Notes under the pieces: generated by a model | The model's input: the letters and a program-made list of their open reading frames with translations, nothing else | Told to the model about the DNA's origin: nothing | Databases searched by the model: none | Translations under genes and position numbers: made by a program | In this document: positions 1 through 9,304 of the stretch, in pieces | Layout of the letters: each line of letters starts with the position of its first letter | How positions within the stretch are numbered: position 1 is the first letter of the stretch | DNA from: Microvirga antarctica | Lineage (GTDB): Bacteria; Pseudomonadota; Alphaproteobacteria; Rhizobiales; Beijerinckiaceae | DNA: 64,000 nucleotides | NCBI RefSeq assembly: GCF_017921815.1 | Contig: NZ_JAGEMM010000008.1 | Coordinates: forward strand, 124,001-188,000 | Direction: 5' to 3'

Positions 1-2258
1 TCGAACGGGCGATTCGCGACGAGAGGGAGCGGGCCGCGCGGTTCACCTCCGAAAAGGAGCGGGTCGAGCGCGACATCGCAGCCCTGTCCGCCTCATCCGA
101 GGACGGTCCGCCGATCGATCTCCTGCGGGAAGACATGGCCATGGCCGAGGACGCCGTGCAGGAGGCGGAGGCGACCGTCGTGGCGGCCCGCGAGGATCTG
201 GCTGCCGCCCGCGAGGCTGAAAACCGCCTGCGCCACCCGCTGAACGAAGCCGAACGCAAGGCGCAGCAACTGGAAACCGAGGCGCGGACCCTCGCCAAGC
301 TCTTCACCTCGGCGACCGACGATCTCTGGCCGCCCGCCCTCGACCAGATCACCGTTCAGAAAGGCTACGAGACCGCGCTGGGCGCTGCCCTCGGGGACGA
401 TCTCGACGCGTCCACCAATCCGTCCGCGCCGGCCCACTGGGCCGATACGGGCACCGGTGAGGACGATCCCGCCCTGCCCGAGGGGGCAGCCCCGCTTGCC
501 ACCGTCGCCAGCGCCCCCAGCGCCCTTCAGCGCCGTCTGCGGCAGGTCGGCATCGTCTCGCGGGCGGACGGCCTTCGCCTGCGGGCGCTGTTGAAACCGG
601 GCCAACGCCTGGTCTCCCGCGAGGGCGACCTGTGGCGCTGGGATGGGTTGACCACGGCCGCCGAGGCGCCGTCCGCCGCCGCGCGGCGGCTGGCCGAGAA
701 AAACCGCCTCGGAGACCTGGAGCGGGACGCGGCGGAAGCGCGCGAATCGGCCGATCATCTGCGCGCCGAGGCCGAGGAGGCCCTTGCCGCCGTCAAACGG
801 GCGGCCGGCCTGGAAATGCAGGCCATCGAGATGGCCCGCCAGTCCCGTCAGGCCATCGACGGCGCCCGTCAACGCCTTGCCCAGGCGGAACGGCGCGAGG
901 CCGAATTGGGCCAGCGCCGCTCCGCGCTTCAGGAGGGGCTTGCCCGCCTGTCGGCGAGCGAAAGCGAAGCGGTCGCGCGCGTTCACGAGGCCGAGGCCGC
1001 CATGGAGGATCTGGCGCCGGCGCCCGATCTCGAAAGCCGGCTTCTCGAGGAGCGCACCCGCGTGGCCGAACGGCGGGCCGCAGCCTCGGAAGCCCGCGCC
1101 GCACTCCAATCCCTCGTTCACGAAGCCGATCTGCGTCGAAGGCGGCAGGATGCGATTGCAGCCGATACCCGCCTGTGGAGCGAGCGGGCCGCCCGCGCTG
1201 CCCGCGCGCTGGAGGATCTGGGCGAGCGCGTCGAGCGGGCCCAGGAGGAACACGAGCGCCTGCTCGAAGCGCCGGACACCTACCTGATGCGTCGCCGCGC
1301 CCTCATGTCCGAGATCGAGGAGGCGGAGGCCCGACGCAAGGAGGCCGCCGATCGCCTTGCCGATGCAGAGACCAACCTCGCCGAAACTGACCGCACCGCC
1401 CGCGCCGCACTGGAAGCGCTAGCCGCCGCCCGCGAGGCGCGTGCCGGCTCGCAGGCGCGCCTTGAGGCTGCCACCGCGCGACTCACCGACATCACCCACA
1501 GCATCGCCGAAACCCTTGAGACGACGCCCGCAGGCCTGATCGAACTCGCGGGGCTGCAGGAGGGGGTGGCCCTGCCGTCTCAAGGGGAGATCGAATCAAA
1601 GCTGCACGGACTGAAAAGCGACCGCGAGCGTCTTGGGGCGGTGAACCTGCGGGCCGATGAGGAACTGACCGATCTCGAAGGCAAGCACACCAGCATCGCC
1701 ACCGAGCGCGACGATCTGGTCGAGGCCATCAAGCGCCTGCGGCAGGCGATCGGCAGCCTCAACCGCGAAGGCCGCGAGCGCCTGCTGGCCGCCTTCGACG
1801 TGGTCAATGCGCATTTCAAGGAGCTGTTCACGACCCTGTTCGGCGGCGGCACGGCCGAGCTGACGCTGGTCGATTCGGACGACCCGCTCGAGGCCGGGCT
1901 CGACATCCTCGCACGGCCACCCGGCAAGAAGCCCCAGAGCATGACCCTGCTGTCTGGCGGCGAACAGGCGCTCACCGCCACTGCCCTGATCTTCGCGGTG
2001 TTCCTCACCAATCCCTCGCCCATCTGCGTCCTCGACGAGGTCGACGCGCCCCTCGACGACGCGAACGTGGAACGCTATTGCGATCTTCTCGACAGCATGG
2101 CGCGCCAGACCGATACGCGCTTCGTCGTCATCACCCACAACCCCATCACCATGGCGCGGATGGATCGGCTGTTCGGCGTGACGATGGCCGAGCGCGGCGT
2201 GTCACAACTGGTCTCCGTCGATCTGCAGAGCGCGGAGCGCATTCTCGAAACGGCGTAA
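1..2258 (+). CDS. smc: Chromosome segregation ATPase SMC, C-terminal part (5' end outside window)
   Basis: The open frame enters from the window edge (first full codon at position 3) and ends at 2258, giving about 751 residues. It starts in coiled coil, passes through a hinge-like globular segment (about 310-660 in the DNA), then a long Glu/Arg/Ala-rich returning coiled coil. It ends in the C-terminal ATPase lobe, with the ABC signature LSGGEQALTA and Walker B ICVLDEVDAPLDD, followed by the switch histidine in VVITHN. SMC with ScpA/ScpB compacts and segregates the chromosome. The Walker A half lies outside the window. The coding ends about 200 bases before the atp operon, which has its own promoter. 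Identification is secure; only the N-terminal part is missing. Confidence 0.95.
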   Translation, partial: ERAIRDERERAARFTSEKERVERDIAALSASSEDGPPIDLLREDMAMAEDAVQEAEATVVAAREDLAAAREAENRLRHPLNEAERKAQQLETEARTLAKLFTSATDDLWPPALDQITVQKGYETALGAALGDDLDASTNPSAPAHWADTGTGEDDPALPEGAAPLATVASAPSALQRRLRQVGIVSRADGLRLRALLKPGQRLVSREGDLWRWDGLTTAAEAPSAAARRLAEKNRLGDLERDAAEARESADHLRAEAEEALAAVKRAAGLEMQAIEMARQSRQAIDGARQRLAQAERREAELGQRRSALQEGLARLSASESEAVARVHEAEAAMEDLAPAPDLESRLLEERTRVAERRAAASEARAALQSLVHEADLRRRRQDAIAADTRLWSERAARAARALEDLGERVERAQEEHERLLEAPDTYLMRRRALMSEIEEAEARRKEAADRLADAETNLAETDRTARAALEALAAAREARAGSQARLEAATARLTDITHSIAETLETTPAGLIELAGLQEGVALPSQGEIESKLHGLKSDRERLGAVNLRADEELTDLEGKHTSIATERDDLVEAIKRLRQAIGSLNREGRERLLAAFDVVNAHFKELFTTLFGGGTAELTLVDSDDPLEAGLDILARPPGKKPQSMTLLSGGEQALTATALIFAVFLTNPSPICVLDEVDAPLDDANVERYCDLLDSMARQTDTRFVVITHNPITMARMDRLFGVTMAERGVSQLVSVDLQSAERILETA

Positions 2259-2372
2259 GGCTTTCAGCGCGTCACAGTTCGGCCTCAAAATGCGCGCCGC
2301 ATTCCAACAAGGCTGTGATCAACCCGCCGTTTGTTAAATTATTTCAAATACTTAAACGTTTCCCGCGCTGCC

Positions 2373-2401
2373 TTGACAGGGTGGACCCCCGCTCATATGT
2401 T
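2373..2401 (+). promoter_or_regulatory. Sigma-70-like promoter of the F0 ATP synthase operon
   Basis: TTGACA at 2373-2378 and TATGTT at 2396-2401 are separated by exactly 17 bases. The predicted transcript start near 2408 lies about 58 bases before the atpI start codon. An AT-rich stretch (about 2334-2358) sits just upstream and could act as an UP-like element. Confidence 0.7.
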
Positions 2402-2465
2402 GCGCGCGGCTTTCGGGGCCAGGCCGGAAGACCTTTTCCCGCACTGCTTTCAGGAGGAAAACGCC

Positions 2466-2840
2466 ATGGCGGATCCAACGAAGCGGGGCGACGAGAACGG
2501 TCAGCGGCCGGACAGCTCCGGCGACGCCGATCTTTCAGCGAGACTGAAGTCACTCGATGCCCGGCTCGAAACCGTAGCAGGGCAACGCCGGGAGACGACA
2601 GAAACGCAAACCCGCAAGACGTCGGATTCCAACGCGCTTGGCCAGGCCCTCAGGCTTTCGGCGGAGTTCATTTCCGGAGTTGTCGCGGGGGGAATCATCG
2701 GTTGGCTCGTCGACCGGTTGTTCCAGACGTCCCCTTGGGGGCTCGTCGTCTGCATCATCCTCGGCTTCTGCGCCGGGATGCTCAATCTGTTCAGGGCGGC
2801 TGGGTTGGCAAAACCCGCGCGCCCCGATCAGAAGCGGTGA
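2466..2840 (+). CDS. atpI: ATP synthase protein I (AtpI-like F0 assembly factor)
   Basis: 124 residues from the ATG at 2466, which follows an AGGAGG-like ribosome site at about 2451. A longer in-frame extension upstream is rejected because it would cross the promoter and lacks a ribosome site. The N-terminal half is hydrophilic and charged. The C-terminal half has two membrane segments (about residues 59-80 and 87-108) with the Gly-rich VVAGGIIGWLVD and GFCAGMLN motifs of the AtpI/AtpZ family. These proteins assist c-ring assembly or Mg/Ca uptake. It is the first gene of the F0 operon and lies 57 bases before atpB. Confidence 0.85.
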   Translation: MADPTKRGDENGQRPDSSGDADLSARLKSLDARLETVAGQRRETTETQTRKTSDSNALGQALRLSAEFISGVVAGGIIGWLVDRLFQTSPWGLVVCIILGFCAGMLNLFRAAGLAKPARPDQKR

Positions 2841-2897
2841 CGGGTTTCGACGAAGACTGCCTTTTGTGACGACGCAACAGCGAACTGAGAGTGGACC

Positions 2898-3626
2898 ATG
2901 GCGAGCCCGATCGAACAATTCCAGATCAAGCCCATCATACCCGCCATTGGTTTCACCAATTCGTCCCTGTTCATGATCGGCGCCGCAGCTCTCATCGTCG
3001 GCGGCCTGATGTTCGCCAGCCGCAAGCGCGCGGTCGTTCCCGGCCGCTCCCAGTCGGTCGCCGAGATGCTGCACGAATTCGTCGCCGGCACCCTGAAGGA
3101 CGCGACCGGACAGGAGGGCATGAAGTTTTTTCCCCTCGTCTTCTCGCTGTTCATGTTCGTGCTGACGGCCAACCTGCTCGGGATGATTCCCGGGTTCTTC
3201 ACCGTCACCAGCCACGTCATCGTCACCTTCGCGCTCGCCATGCTGGTGATCAGCACGATCGTGATCTATGGCTTCATGAAGCATGGCACCCATTTCCTCG
3301 GCCTCTTCGTGCCGTCGGGCGTGCCGGGATGGCTGCTTCCCTTCATCGTCGTGATCGAGATCATCTCGTTCCTGTCGCGTCCGATCTCGCTGAGCTTGCG
3401 TCTGTTCGCCAACATGCTCGCGGGTCACATCGCGCTGAAAGTCTTTGCGGGCTTCGTCGTCTCCCTGCTGGCAGCAGGCGGCGCCGTGGCATTCCTCGCT
3501 CCGCTCCCGCTCGTCATGGCGGTTGCTCTCATGGCGTTCGAGTTCCTCGTCGCCTTCCTGCAGGCCTACGTCTTTACGGTGTTGACCTGCATCTACCTGA
3601 ACGACGCGCTGCACCCGGGCCACTAG
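2898..3626 (+). CDS. atpB: F0F1 ATP synthase subunit a
   Basis: 242 residues, the usual length for the alphaproteobacterial subunit. Subunit a forms the two proton half-channels against the c-ring in the inner membrane. The essential arginine is visible as R168 in [14 protein letters not shown], and the C-terminal helix [19 protein letters not shown] is typical. Five or six membrane helices are evident. The ATG at 2898 starts the canonical [12 protein letters not shown] N-terminus. It is second in the I-a-c-b'-b operon. Confidence 0.97.
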   Translation: MASPIEQFQIKPIIPAIGFTNSSLFMIGAAALIVGGLMFASRKRAVVPGRSQSVAEMLHEFVAGTLKDATGQEGMKFFPLVFSLFMFVLTANLLGMIPGFFTVTSHVIVTFALAMLVISTIVIYGFMKHGTHFLGLFVPSGVPGWLLPFIVVIEIISFLSRPISLSLRLFANMLAGHIALKVFAGFVVSLLAAGGAVAFLAPLPLVMAVALMAFEFLVAFLQAYVFTVLTCIYLNDALHPGH

Positions 3627-3683
3627 GGCCGCGCCGAGTTACACCCCCGACTTCCCGGTCAAACACCCCTCAAGGAGATCACG

Positions 3684-3908
3684 ATGGATCCGGTTGCTTT
3701 CAAATACCTCGGCGCGGGCCTTGCCTGCATCGGCATGGGCCTCGCCGCTATGGGCGTGGGCAACATCTTCGGTAACTTCCTCTCGGGCGCCCTGCGCAAT
3801 CCGTCGGCTGCCGACGGTCAGTTCGCACGCGCCTTCATCGGTGCGGCGCTTGCAGAAGGTCTCGGCATCTTCTGTCTCGTCGTCGCCCTCGTCCTGCTGT
3901 TCACCTAA
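3684..3908 (+). CDS. atpE: F0F1 ATP synthase subunit c
   Basis: 74 residues forming a helical hairpin. The Gly/Ala-rich first helix ([14 protein letters not shown]), the polar loop RNPSA and the second helix are all clear. The proton-carrying carboxylate is E58 in [12 protein letters not shown] strong ribosome site AAGGAGAT stands before the ATG at 3684. No Na+-specific Gln/Ser signature is seen, so proton coupling is inferred. Two hairpins follow the gene before atpF', which may help raise c-subunit output. Confidence 0.97.
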   Translation: MDPVAFKYLGAGLACIGMGLAAMGVGNIFGNFLSGALRNPSAADGQFARAFIGAALAEGLGIFCLVVALVLLFT

Positions 3909-3929
3909 TTCCAAAACGGTGACCGGGAA

Positions 3930-4001
3930 GGCGGAGCGCCGTGGGCGCTTCGCCTCGAGTCAGGTGACGGCGGACACTCCGCCGTCATTCGACGTTTTTT
4001 G
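3930..4001 (+). terminator. Two consecutive stem-loops between atpE and atpF', the second terminator-like
   Basis: Hairpin one pairs 3930-3941 with 3945-3956 (12 bp including one G-U, 3-base loop). Hairpin two pairs 3966-3975 with 3979-3988 (10 bp perfect, loop cac) and is followed 7 bases later by TTTTTT at 3996-4001. The second resembles an intrinsic terminator inside the operon. Partial termination or 3'-end protection of the atpE message would fit the high stoichiometry of subunit c; this role is inference. Confidence 0.6.
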
Positions 4002-4033
4002 AAGACTCTTCCATCCGTTACAGGATCGGCTCC

Positions 4034-4588
4034 ATGGCTCAGGCTCAGGCTCAAACCCCTCACGCGACGACCGAGGCGCATGGCGGCGCTCACGCGGATG
4101 TCGGCTTTCCGCCGCTGAAGACGGAAACCTTCGCCGGCCAGCTCGTCTGGCTCGCGATCACCTTCGTGCTGCTCTATGTCCTTCTGTCGCGGCTGGTGCT
4201 GCCCCGTCTCGGCGGCATTCTCGAACATCGCCGTGCGACCATCGCCAAGGATCTCGACGACGCCGCCGCCATGAAGCAGCGCGCCGAAGATGCCGGCCTT
4301 GCCTATGAGACCGCCCTGTCCGAAGCCCGCGGCCGCGCCCAGGCGCTGGCGCAGGAAACCCGCTCGAAGCTGGCAGCCGAATCGGACGCCAAGCGCAAGG
4401 TGCTCGAGGCCGATCTCGGCACGCGCCTCGCAGAGGCCGAAGCCACCATTCAGGCCAAGAAAATTCAAGCCATGTCCAACGTCCGTGGCATTGCGGCCGA
4501 CACCGCGACAGCCATCGTCGAGCGTCTGACCGGCAAGGCTCCGAGCGCGCAAGCAATCGATGCCGCCCTCGACCACGTGAAGGCCTAA
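4034..4588 (+). CDS. atpF': F0F1 ATP synthase subunit b' (second b-type stator subunit)
   Basis: 184 residues. A hydrophilic N-terminal stretch of about 38 residues precedes a single membrane helix (QLVWLAITFVLLYVLLSRLVLP). A long Ala/Glu/Arg/Lys-rich coiled coil to the C-terminus holds F1 against rotation. Photosynthetic and alphaproteobacterial ATP synthases use a b/b' heterodimer, and a separate b gene follows 10 bases downstream. The longer N-terminus with Gln/His/Ala-rich sequence distinguishes b' from b. Confidence 0.93.
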   Translation: MAQAQAQTPHATTEAHGGAHADVGFPPLKTETFAGQLVWLAITFVLLYVLLSRLVLPRLGGILEHRRATIAKDLDDAAAMKQRAEDAGLAYETALSEARGRAQALAQETRSKLAAESDAKRKVLEADLGTRLAEAEATIQAKKIQAMSNVRGIAADTATAIVERLTGKAPSAQAIDAALDHVKA

Positions 4589-4598
4589 GGAGAAACCC

Positions 4599-5084
4599 AT
4601 GCTCGCCAGCGCTGAATTCTGGGTCGCCGTCGCCTTTGTGATCTTCTGGGGCATCATGTTCTACTACGGCGTGCCGGGTAAGATGATGGCCTCGCTCGAC
4701 AAGCGCGGCAAGCGGATCGGCGAAGAGCTGGCCGAGGCCAAGCGGCTTCGCCAGGACGCCGAGGCGCTGCTGAAGGAATTCGAAAAGAAGCGCGGCGCCG
4801 CCGAGCGCGAAGCCGCCGAGATCGTCTCCCTCGCCCGCGAGGAGGCCGAGCGCCTCGCCGCAGAGGCCCAGGTGAAGATCGCCGACTTCGTGAAGCGCCG
4901 CACCGCATCGGCCGAGGCCAAGATCACCCAGGCCGAATCGCAGGCCACGGCGGAAGTCCGAGCGGCTGCTGTCGATGCGGCCGTGAAGGCTTCCGAGCGC
5001 GTCCTGCGCGACGAGCTCAAAGGCCCTGCCGCCACCTCGCTGCTCGAGCGCAGCCTGGGCGACGTGCGCGCCAAGCTGCAGTGA
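4599..5084 (+). CDS. atpF: F0F1 ATP synthase subunit b
   Basis: 161 residues. A single N-terminal membrane helix (FWVAVAFVIFWGIMFYYGVPG) is followed by a charged coiled coil rich in Glu, Ala, Lys and Arg. It partners b' in the peripheral stalk. The ribosome site AAGGAGAAA precedes the ATG at 4599. It is the last gene of the operon and is followed within 25 bases by a strong intrinsic terminator. The F1 genes are not in this window, as is usual in alphaproteobacteria, where F0 and F1 operons are separate. Confidence 0.95.
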   Translation: MLASAEFWVAVAFVIFWGIMFYYGVPGKMMASLDKRGKRIGEELAEAKRLRQDAEALLKEFEKKRGAAEREAAEIVSLAREEAERLAAEAQVKIADFVKRRTASAEAKITQAESQATAEVRAAAVDAAVKASERVLRDELKGPAATSLLERSLGDVRAKLQ

Positions 5085-5107
5085 TCCTGATCCGCAACGA
5101 CTGCATC

Positions 5108-5133
5108 AAGGCCGCCCCTCAGGCGGCCTTTTT
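5108..5133 (+). terminator. Intrinsic terminator of the F0 operon
   Basis: Perfect 9-bp stem (5108-5116 with 5122-5130), loop cctca, running straight into TTTTT (5129-5133). Confidence 0.9.
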
Positions 5134-5156
5134 CGTGCCGGGCCCATGAGGCCGCG

Positions 5157-5813
5157 ATGCTGCTGATCTTCGATTGCGACGGCGTGCTGGTCGATTCGGA
5201 GGCGCTCGCCTGCGCGGTCGACGCGGAGGTGCTCACCGCCCTTGGCGTCCCCTTCACGGCCGACGAGATCGCCGCCCGGTTCATCGGCGTCAGCCAGAAG
5301 GACATGATCGCGCGCATCGAGGCCGAGCGCGCCTGCACTCTCCCGGCGGATTTCCCCGATCGCCTCAACCGCACCCTCTACGCCCGCATGGAAACCGAGC
5401 TGCGACCTATCGCCGGGATTCGCGAGGCGATCGCTGCCCTGCCCTTCCGCCGCTGCGTCGCGTCCTCCTCGCTGCCTGAGCGGATTGCCTTCTCGCTGCG
5501 CCTGACCGGGCTCGCGGATCTGTTTGAGGACATCTTCAGCGCCAGCGAAGTGGCGCACGGCAAACCGGCGCCGGACCTGTTTCTGCATGCCGCGGCACAG
5601 ATGGGCTTTGCCCCATCGGCCTGCCTCGTCGTCGAGGATTCGCTCGCCGGCATTGCTGCCGCGCGCGCCGCCGGGATGGCCGTCATCGGCTTTGCGGGCG
5701 GCGGTCATTGCGGACCGGGCCACGCTGACAGGCTGCGGGCGGCTGGAGCCCAATACGTCATCGACGCCATGGCCAACCTGCCGGAGGCCGTCAGCCGCCT
5801 TCGCGCAGCCTGA
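5157..5813 (+). CDS. HAD-superfamily hydrolase, phosphoglycolate phosphatase / phosphoglucomutase-like
   Basis: 218 residues. HAD motif I is FDCDGVLVDSE, with nucleophile D6 and acid D8. A helical cap domain of about 70 residues follows (subfamily IA). Motif II is the serine in VASSSLP, motif III the lysine in HGKPAPDLF, and motif IV VVEDSLAGIAAA. The enzyme probably dephosphorylates a small phosphorylated sugar or glycolate phosphate; the exact substrate cannot be read. It starts 24 bases after the atp terminator and is convergent with gcvPB, so it appears to be its own unit. Confidence 0.85.
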   Translation: MLLIFDCDGVLVDSEALACAVDAEVLTALGVPFTADEIAARFIGVSQKDMIARIEAERACTLPADFPDRLNRTLYARMETELRPIAGIREAIAALPFRRCVASSSLPERIAFSLRLTGLADLFEDIFSASEVAHGKPAPDLFLHAAAQMGFAPSACLVVEDSLAGIAAARAAGMAVIGFAGGGHCGPGHADRLRAAGAQYVIDAMANLPEAVSRLRAA

Positions 5814-5840
5814 CAGCCTCTTATCCGGCACGCCGACAGC

Positions 5841-5865
5841 AAATGGCCGGGACGAGCCCGGCCAT
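5841..5865 (-). terminator. Hairpin between the HAD gene and the end of the gcv operon
   Basis: Perfect 9-bp inverted repeat (5843-5851 with 5857-5865), loop acgag. On the reverse strand it is followed by only TT, so it is a weak intrinsic terminator for the gcv operon at best. It lies between two convergent genes. Confidence 0.5.
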
Positions 5866-5889
5866 CAGGATCCCATGTGTGATGGGGGC

Positions 5890-7461
5890 CTACTCGGCGG
5901 CTTCCGCCATCGGCGCGGGCTTCGTCCATTTCAGCACCGGACTGCGGGCGGCGCGGGTCTCGTCGAGGCGACGTCGCGGCGCGTGATAGGGCGCGCCGCT
6001 GAAGCGGTCCGTCTCGCCGCGACCGGCCGCCATGGCGAGATCGCGCAGAGCCGCGATGAAGAGATCGAGCGACGCCTTCGATTCCGATTCGGTCGGTTCG
6101 ATGAGCATCGCGCCGTGCACCACGAGGGGGAAATACATCGTCATCGGATGATAGCCCTCGTCGATCATCGCCTTGGCGAAATCGAGCGTGGTCACGCCCG
6201 TATCCTTGAGCCAGGTATCGTCGAACAGCACCTCGTGCATGCAGGGCTTGTCGCCGAACGGCTGCGAGAACAGATCCGACAGGCTGGCGCGGATGTAGTT
6301 GGCGTTCAGCACCGCGTCTTCCGATGCCTGCTTCATGCCGTCCGATCCATGCGACAGCATGTAGGTCAGCGCGCGCACATACATGCCCATCTGGCCGTGG
6401 AAGGCGGTCATGCGGCCGAACGGCGTCTCGGCCGCGTCGGCGGCTTCCTCGACGAGGGTCAGCACGCCGTCCTTGGCGGTGACGAACGGCACCGGCGCGA
6501 AGGGCGCCAGCCGCGCCGACAGCACCACCGGGCCGGAGCCCGGGCCGCCGCCGCCATGGGGCGTCGAGAAGGTCTTGTGCAGGTTGATGTGCATCGCGTC
6601 GATGCCGAGATCGCCCGGTCGCGCCTTGCCCACGATGGCGTTGAAATTCGCGCCGTCGCAGTAGAAGTACGCGCCCGCATCGTGGATGGCCTTGGCGATT
6701 TCCACGACCTGGTTCTCGAACAGGCCGCAGGTGTTGGGATTGGTCAGCATGATCGCCGCCACGTCGGGGCCGATCAGTTTCTTGACGTCCTCCACATGCA
6801 CCCAGCCATCGTCGCGGGCCGGCACCGGACGCACCGTGAAGCCGATCAGGGCGGCGGTGGCCGGGTTGGTGCCGTGGGCCGAATCAGGCACGAGCACGAC
6901 GTTGCGGGTCTTGCCCTCGCCTCTCGCCTCGATGGCGGCCTTGATGGCCATCATGCCGCACAATTCGCCATGCGCGCCGGCTTTCGGCGACAACGCCACG
7001 GTGGTGGTGTTGGTGAGCGTCACGAGATAGCGCGACAGCTCGTCCATCACCTCCAGCGCACCGCGCACGGTGGAGACCGGCTGCAGCGGATGCACATCGG
7101 AAAACCCCGGCAGGCGCGCCATCTTTTCGTTGAGGCGCGCATTGTGCTTCATGGTGCAGGAGCCGAGCGGAAACAGGCCGGTGTCGATGCCGTAGTTCAT
7201 CTGGCTCAGCCGCACATAGTGCCGCATGGTCTCAGGCTCGGACAGGCCGGGCAGACCGATCGGATCCTTGCGCTCCAGACCACCGAGGCGGGGCGTGAAC
7301 GCCGCCGGCTCGTCCATGTCGACGCCGGTGGTCTGCGCATGTCCGATCTCGAAGATCAGCGGCTCGATCTGCGCCAGCGCCTTGTTGCCGGTGAAGGTCG
7401 GATGCGCCTCGGCGCTCGTTGCGCCGGCATTCGTGGGACGTCCCTGACGGTTCAGCATCAC
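5890..7461 (-). CDS. gcvPB: Glycine dehydrogenase (decarboxylating) subunit 2, P-protein C-terminal half
   Basis: 523 residues, the normal length of the split P2 subunit. It binds pyridoxal phosphate and decarboxylates glycine, passing the aminomethyl group to lipoyl-GcvH. The PLP lysine is K296 in [14 protein letters not shown], followed by the Gly-rich GGGGPGSGP loop. Other P-protein motifs are SCTMKHNA and [11 protein letters not shown]. It overlaps gcvPA by 4 bases (ATGA-type coupling) and is the last gene of the riboswitch-controlled operon. The GcvPA/GcvPB split contrasts with the single-chain GcvP of many rhizobia. Confidence 0.97.
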   Translation of the reverse strand: MMLNRQGRPTNAGATSAEAHPTFTGNKALAQIEPLIFEIGHAQTTGVDMDEPAAFTPRLGGLERKDPIGLPGLSEPETMRHYVRLSQMNYGIDTGLFPLGSCTMKHNARLNEKMARLPGFSDVHPLQPVSTVRGALEVMDELSRYLVTLTNTTTVALSPKAGAHGELCGMMAIKAAIEARGEGKTRNVVLVPDSAHGTNPATAALIGFTVRPVPARDDGWVHVEDVKKLIGPDVAAIMLTNPNTCGLFENQVVEIAKAIHDAGAYFYCDGANFNAIVGKARPGDLGIDAMHINLHKTFSTPHGGGGPGSGPVVLSARLAPFAPVPFVTAKDGVLTLVEEAADAAETPFGRMTAFHGQMGMYVRALTYMLSHGSDGMKQASEDAVLNANYIRASLSDLFSQPFGDKPCMHEVLFDDTWLKDTGVTTLDFAKAMIDEGYHPMTMYFPLVVHGAMLIEPTESESKASLDLFIAALRDLAMAAGRGETDRFSGAPYHAPRRRLDETRAARSPVLKWTKPAPMAEAAE

Positions 7462-8807
7462 AGAACCTCCTGCAAGGCGGCAACGAAGGCCGCGCGGTCA
7501 TCATCGGTGTTCACCTCGGTGGAGGCGACGAGAAGGAGCGTGTCGAGACCCGCACCCGGCAGCAGGCGCGACACCGGCACGCCGCCAAGCACTCGCCTTT
7601 CGGCAAGCTTTTCGACGACCTCGGCGGCGGGCTTCGTGAGCCGGATGGTGAACTCGTTGAAGAAGCTCCGGTTGAGAACCTCGACGCCTTTCACGCCCGC
7701 AAGCGCATCGGCGAGTTTGACCGCATGGGCGTGGTTGATCCGCGCCAACCGCGTCAGGCCGGCCTCGCCCAGAAGCGTCATGTGAATCGTGAAGGCGAGG
7801 CAACACAAACCCGAATTGGTGCAGATGTTCGACGTCGCCTTGTCGCGGCGGATATGCTGTTCGCGGGTGGACAGCGTCAGCACGAACCCGCGCGTGCCAT
7901 CCGCATCCACCGTCTCGCCGCACAGGCGACCCGGCATCTGGCGGACATATTTCGACTTGGTGGCAAACAGGCCCACATAAGGCCCGCCGAAATTCAACGC
8001 GTTGCCGATGGACTGGCCCTCGCCCACGACGATGTCGGCGCCCATGCTGCCGGGCGATTGCAGGAGGCCGAGCGACACCACCTCGGTGAACACCGCGATC
8101 AGCAGCGCGCCGTGCTGGTGCGCCTTGTCGGCAATCGGCTTCAGGTCGCGCACATTGCCGAACACGTCGGGCGATTGCACGACGACGCAGGACACGCTGT
8201 CATCGATGGAAGCGAGCAGATCTTCGGTGGCCGCGACATCGGGCGCCATCGCCACCACATCGTCGCTCGCCATGGTCGACAGGGTCTTGACCACGTCGAC
8301 GTAGTGCGGATGCAGCCCGCCCGACAGCACCGCCTTGCGGCGCTTGGTGACGCGGTGCGCCATCAGCACCGCTTCGCCCGTGCCGGTGGAGCCGTCATAC
8401 ATCGAGGCGTTGGCCACATCCATGCCGGTCAGCGCTGCCACCTGGGTCTGGAACTCGAACAGATATTGCAGCGTGCCCTGCGCGATTTCGGGCTGGTAGG
8501 GCGTGTAGCTGGTGAGAAATTCCGAGCGCTGGATCAGGTGATCGACGGTGGCCGGCACATGGTGCTTGTAGGCGCCGGCGCCGACGAAGAACGGCACGGA
8601 CGAAGCCGGGACATTCTTGGCCGCCATCCGCGAGAGGATGCGTTCGACCTCGATCTCGCCCTTGCGGCGCGGCAGATCCACCGGCGCCTTCAGCAGGGCG
8701 TTCTTGGGAATATCGGCGAACAGATCGTCGACGTGGTTGACGCCGATGCGCGCGAGCATCTCGCCGCGATCGGTGTCGGTCAGGGGAAGATAGCGCATCG
8801 GAAACAA
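7458..8807 (-). CDS. gcvPA: Glycine dehydrogenase (decarboxylating) subunit 1, P-protein N-terminal half
   Basis: 449 residues, matching the P1 subunit. It begins [11 protein letters not shown] (after a possible two-residue extension) and keeps the [24 protein letters not shown] region and the [15 protein letters not shown] motif typical of P1. It forms an alpha2beta2 P-protein with GcvPB and is PLP-associated but lacks the PLP lysine. The nearest in-frame starts are ATGs at 8807 and 8799. The gene lies 9 bases after the osmC-like gene and overlaps gcvPB by 4 bases. Confidence 0.96.
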   Translation of the reverse strand: MFPMRYLPLTDTDRGEMLARIGVNHVDDLFADIPKNALLKAPVDLPRRKGEIEVERILSRMAAKNVPASSVPFFVGAGAYKHHVPATVDHLIQRSEFLTSYTPYQPEIAQGTLQYLFEFQTQVAALTGMDVANASMYDGSTGTGEAVLMAHRVTKRRKAVLSGGLHPHYVDVVKTLSTMASDDVVAMAPDVAATEDLLASIDDSVSCVVVQSPDVFGNVRDLKPIADKAHQHGALLIAVFTEVVSLGLLQSPGSMGADIVVGEGQSIGNALNFGGPYVGLFATKSKYVRQMPGRLCGETVDADGTRGFVLTLSTREQHIRRDKATSNICTNSGLCCLAFTIHMTLLGEAGLTRLARINHAHAVKLADALAGVKGVEVLNRSFFNEFTIRLTKPAAEVVEKLAERRVLGGVPVSRLLPGAGLDTLLLVASTEVNTDDDRAAFVAALQEVL

Positions 8808-8816
8808 CCTTGTGCG

Positions 8817-9290
8817 TTAGTGCGAGGGAATGCCCTTCACGACGATCTCCGTGAGCACGGAATTCGCGATGAAGCATTCCTGATGGGACAGGTGGTGAAG
8901 TTCGGCGATCTGCTCAGGCGTCGGCACCTTCTCGCCCGAGAAAGCGATGATCGGATCGAGCGTGACCTGCGACACGAAGAGCTTGCCGGCGGCATTCTTC
9001 GTCATCAGGCCGGTCGCCCGATCCTCGTAGCGATCGACGGTGAAGCGTTTCTTGCCCGCGACGGCGAGGAAGGTCAGCATGTGGCAGCTCGACAACGCCG
9101 CCACGAACGCCTCCTCGGGATCGACCGCATCCGCGCGCGACATCGGCAGCGGCACCACCGAGGGCGAGGAGGACGCCGCGACCTCGATGCCGCCGTCGAA
9201 CCGCCACACATGGCCACGGCTGTAGCGCCCGTCGGAGAAGGACTCTCCGTTGCGGCTCCAGAGCACCGTGGCTGTGTAGGCGTGCGACAT
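8817..9290 (-). CDS. OsmC/Ohr-family hydroperoxide-reductase-like protein inside the gcv operon
   Basis: 157 residues. The OsmC fold is recognisable: N-terminal beta strands with WSRNGESFSDGRYSRGH, then DPEEAFVAALSSCHMLTFL with the first cysteine C69, and the second cysteine C139 in HQECFIANSV. These two cysteines form the peroxidatic/resolving pair reduced by lipoylated proteins in characterised OsmC/Ohr enzymes. It is 14 bases from gcvH and 9 from gcvPA on the same strand, so it is cotranscribed with the glycine cleavage genes. A role in protecting the lipoyl or PLP machinery from peroxides, using lipoyl-protein as reductant, is inference. Confidence 0.88.
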   Translation of the reverse strand: MSHAYTATVLWSRNGESFSDGRYSRGHVWRFDGGIEVAASSSPSVVPLPMSRADAVDPEEAFVAALSSCHMLTFLAVAGKKRFTVDRYEDRATGLMTKNAAGKLFVSQVTLDPIIAFSGEKVPTPEQIAELHHLSHQECFIANSVLTEIVVKGIPSH

Positions 9291-9304
9291 GGGCGTGCTT
9301 TCGC

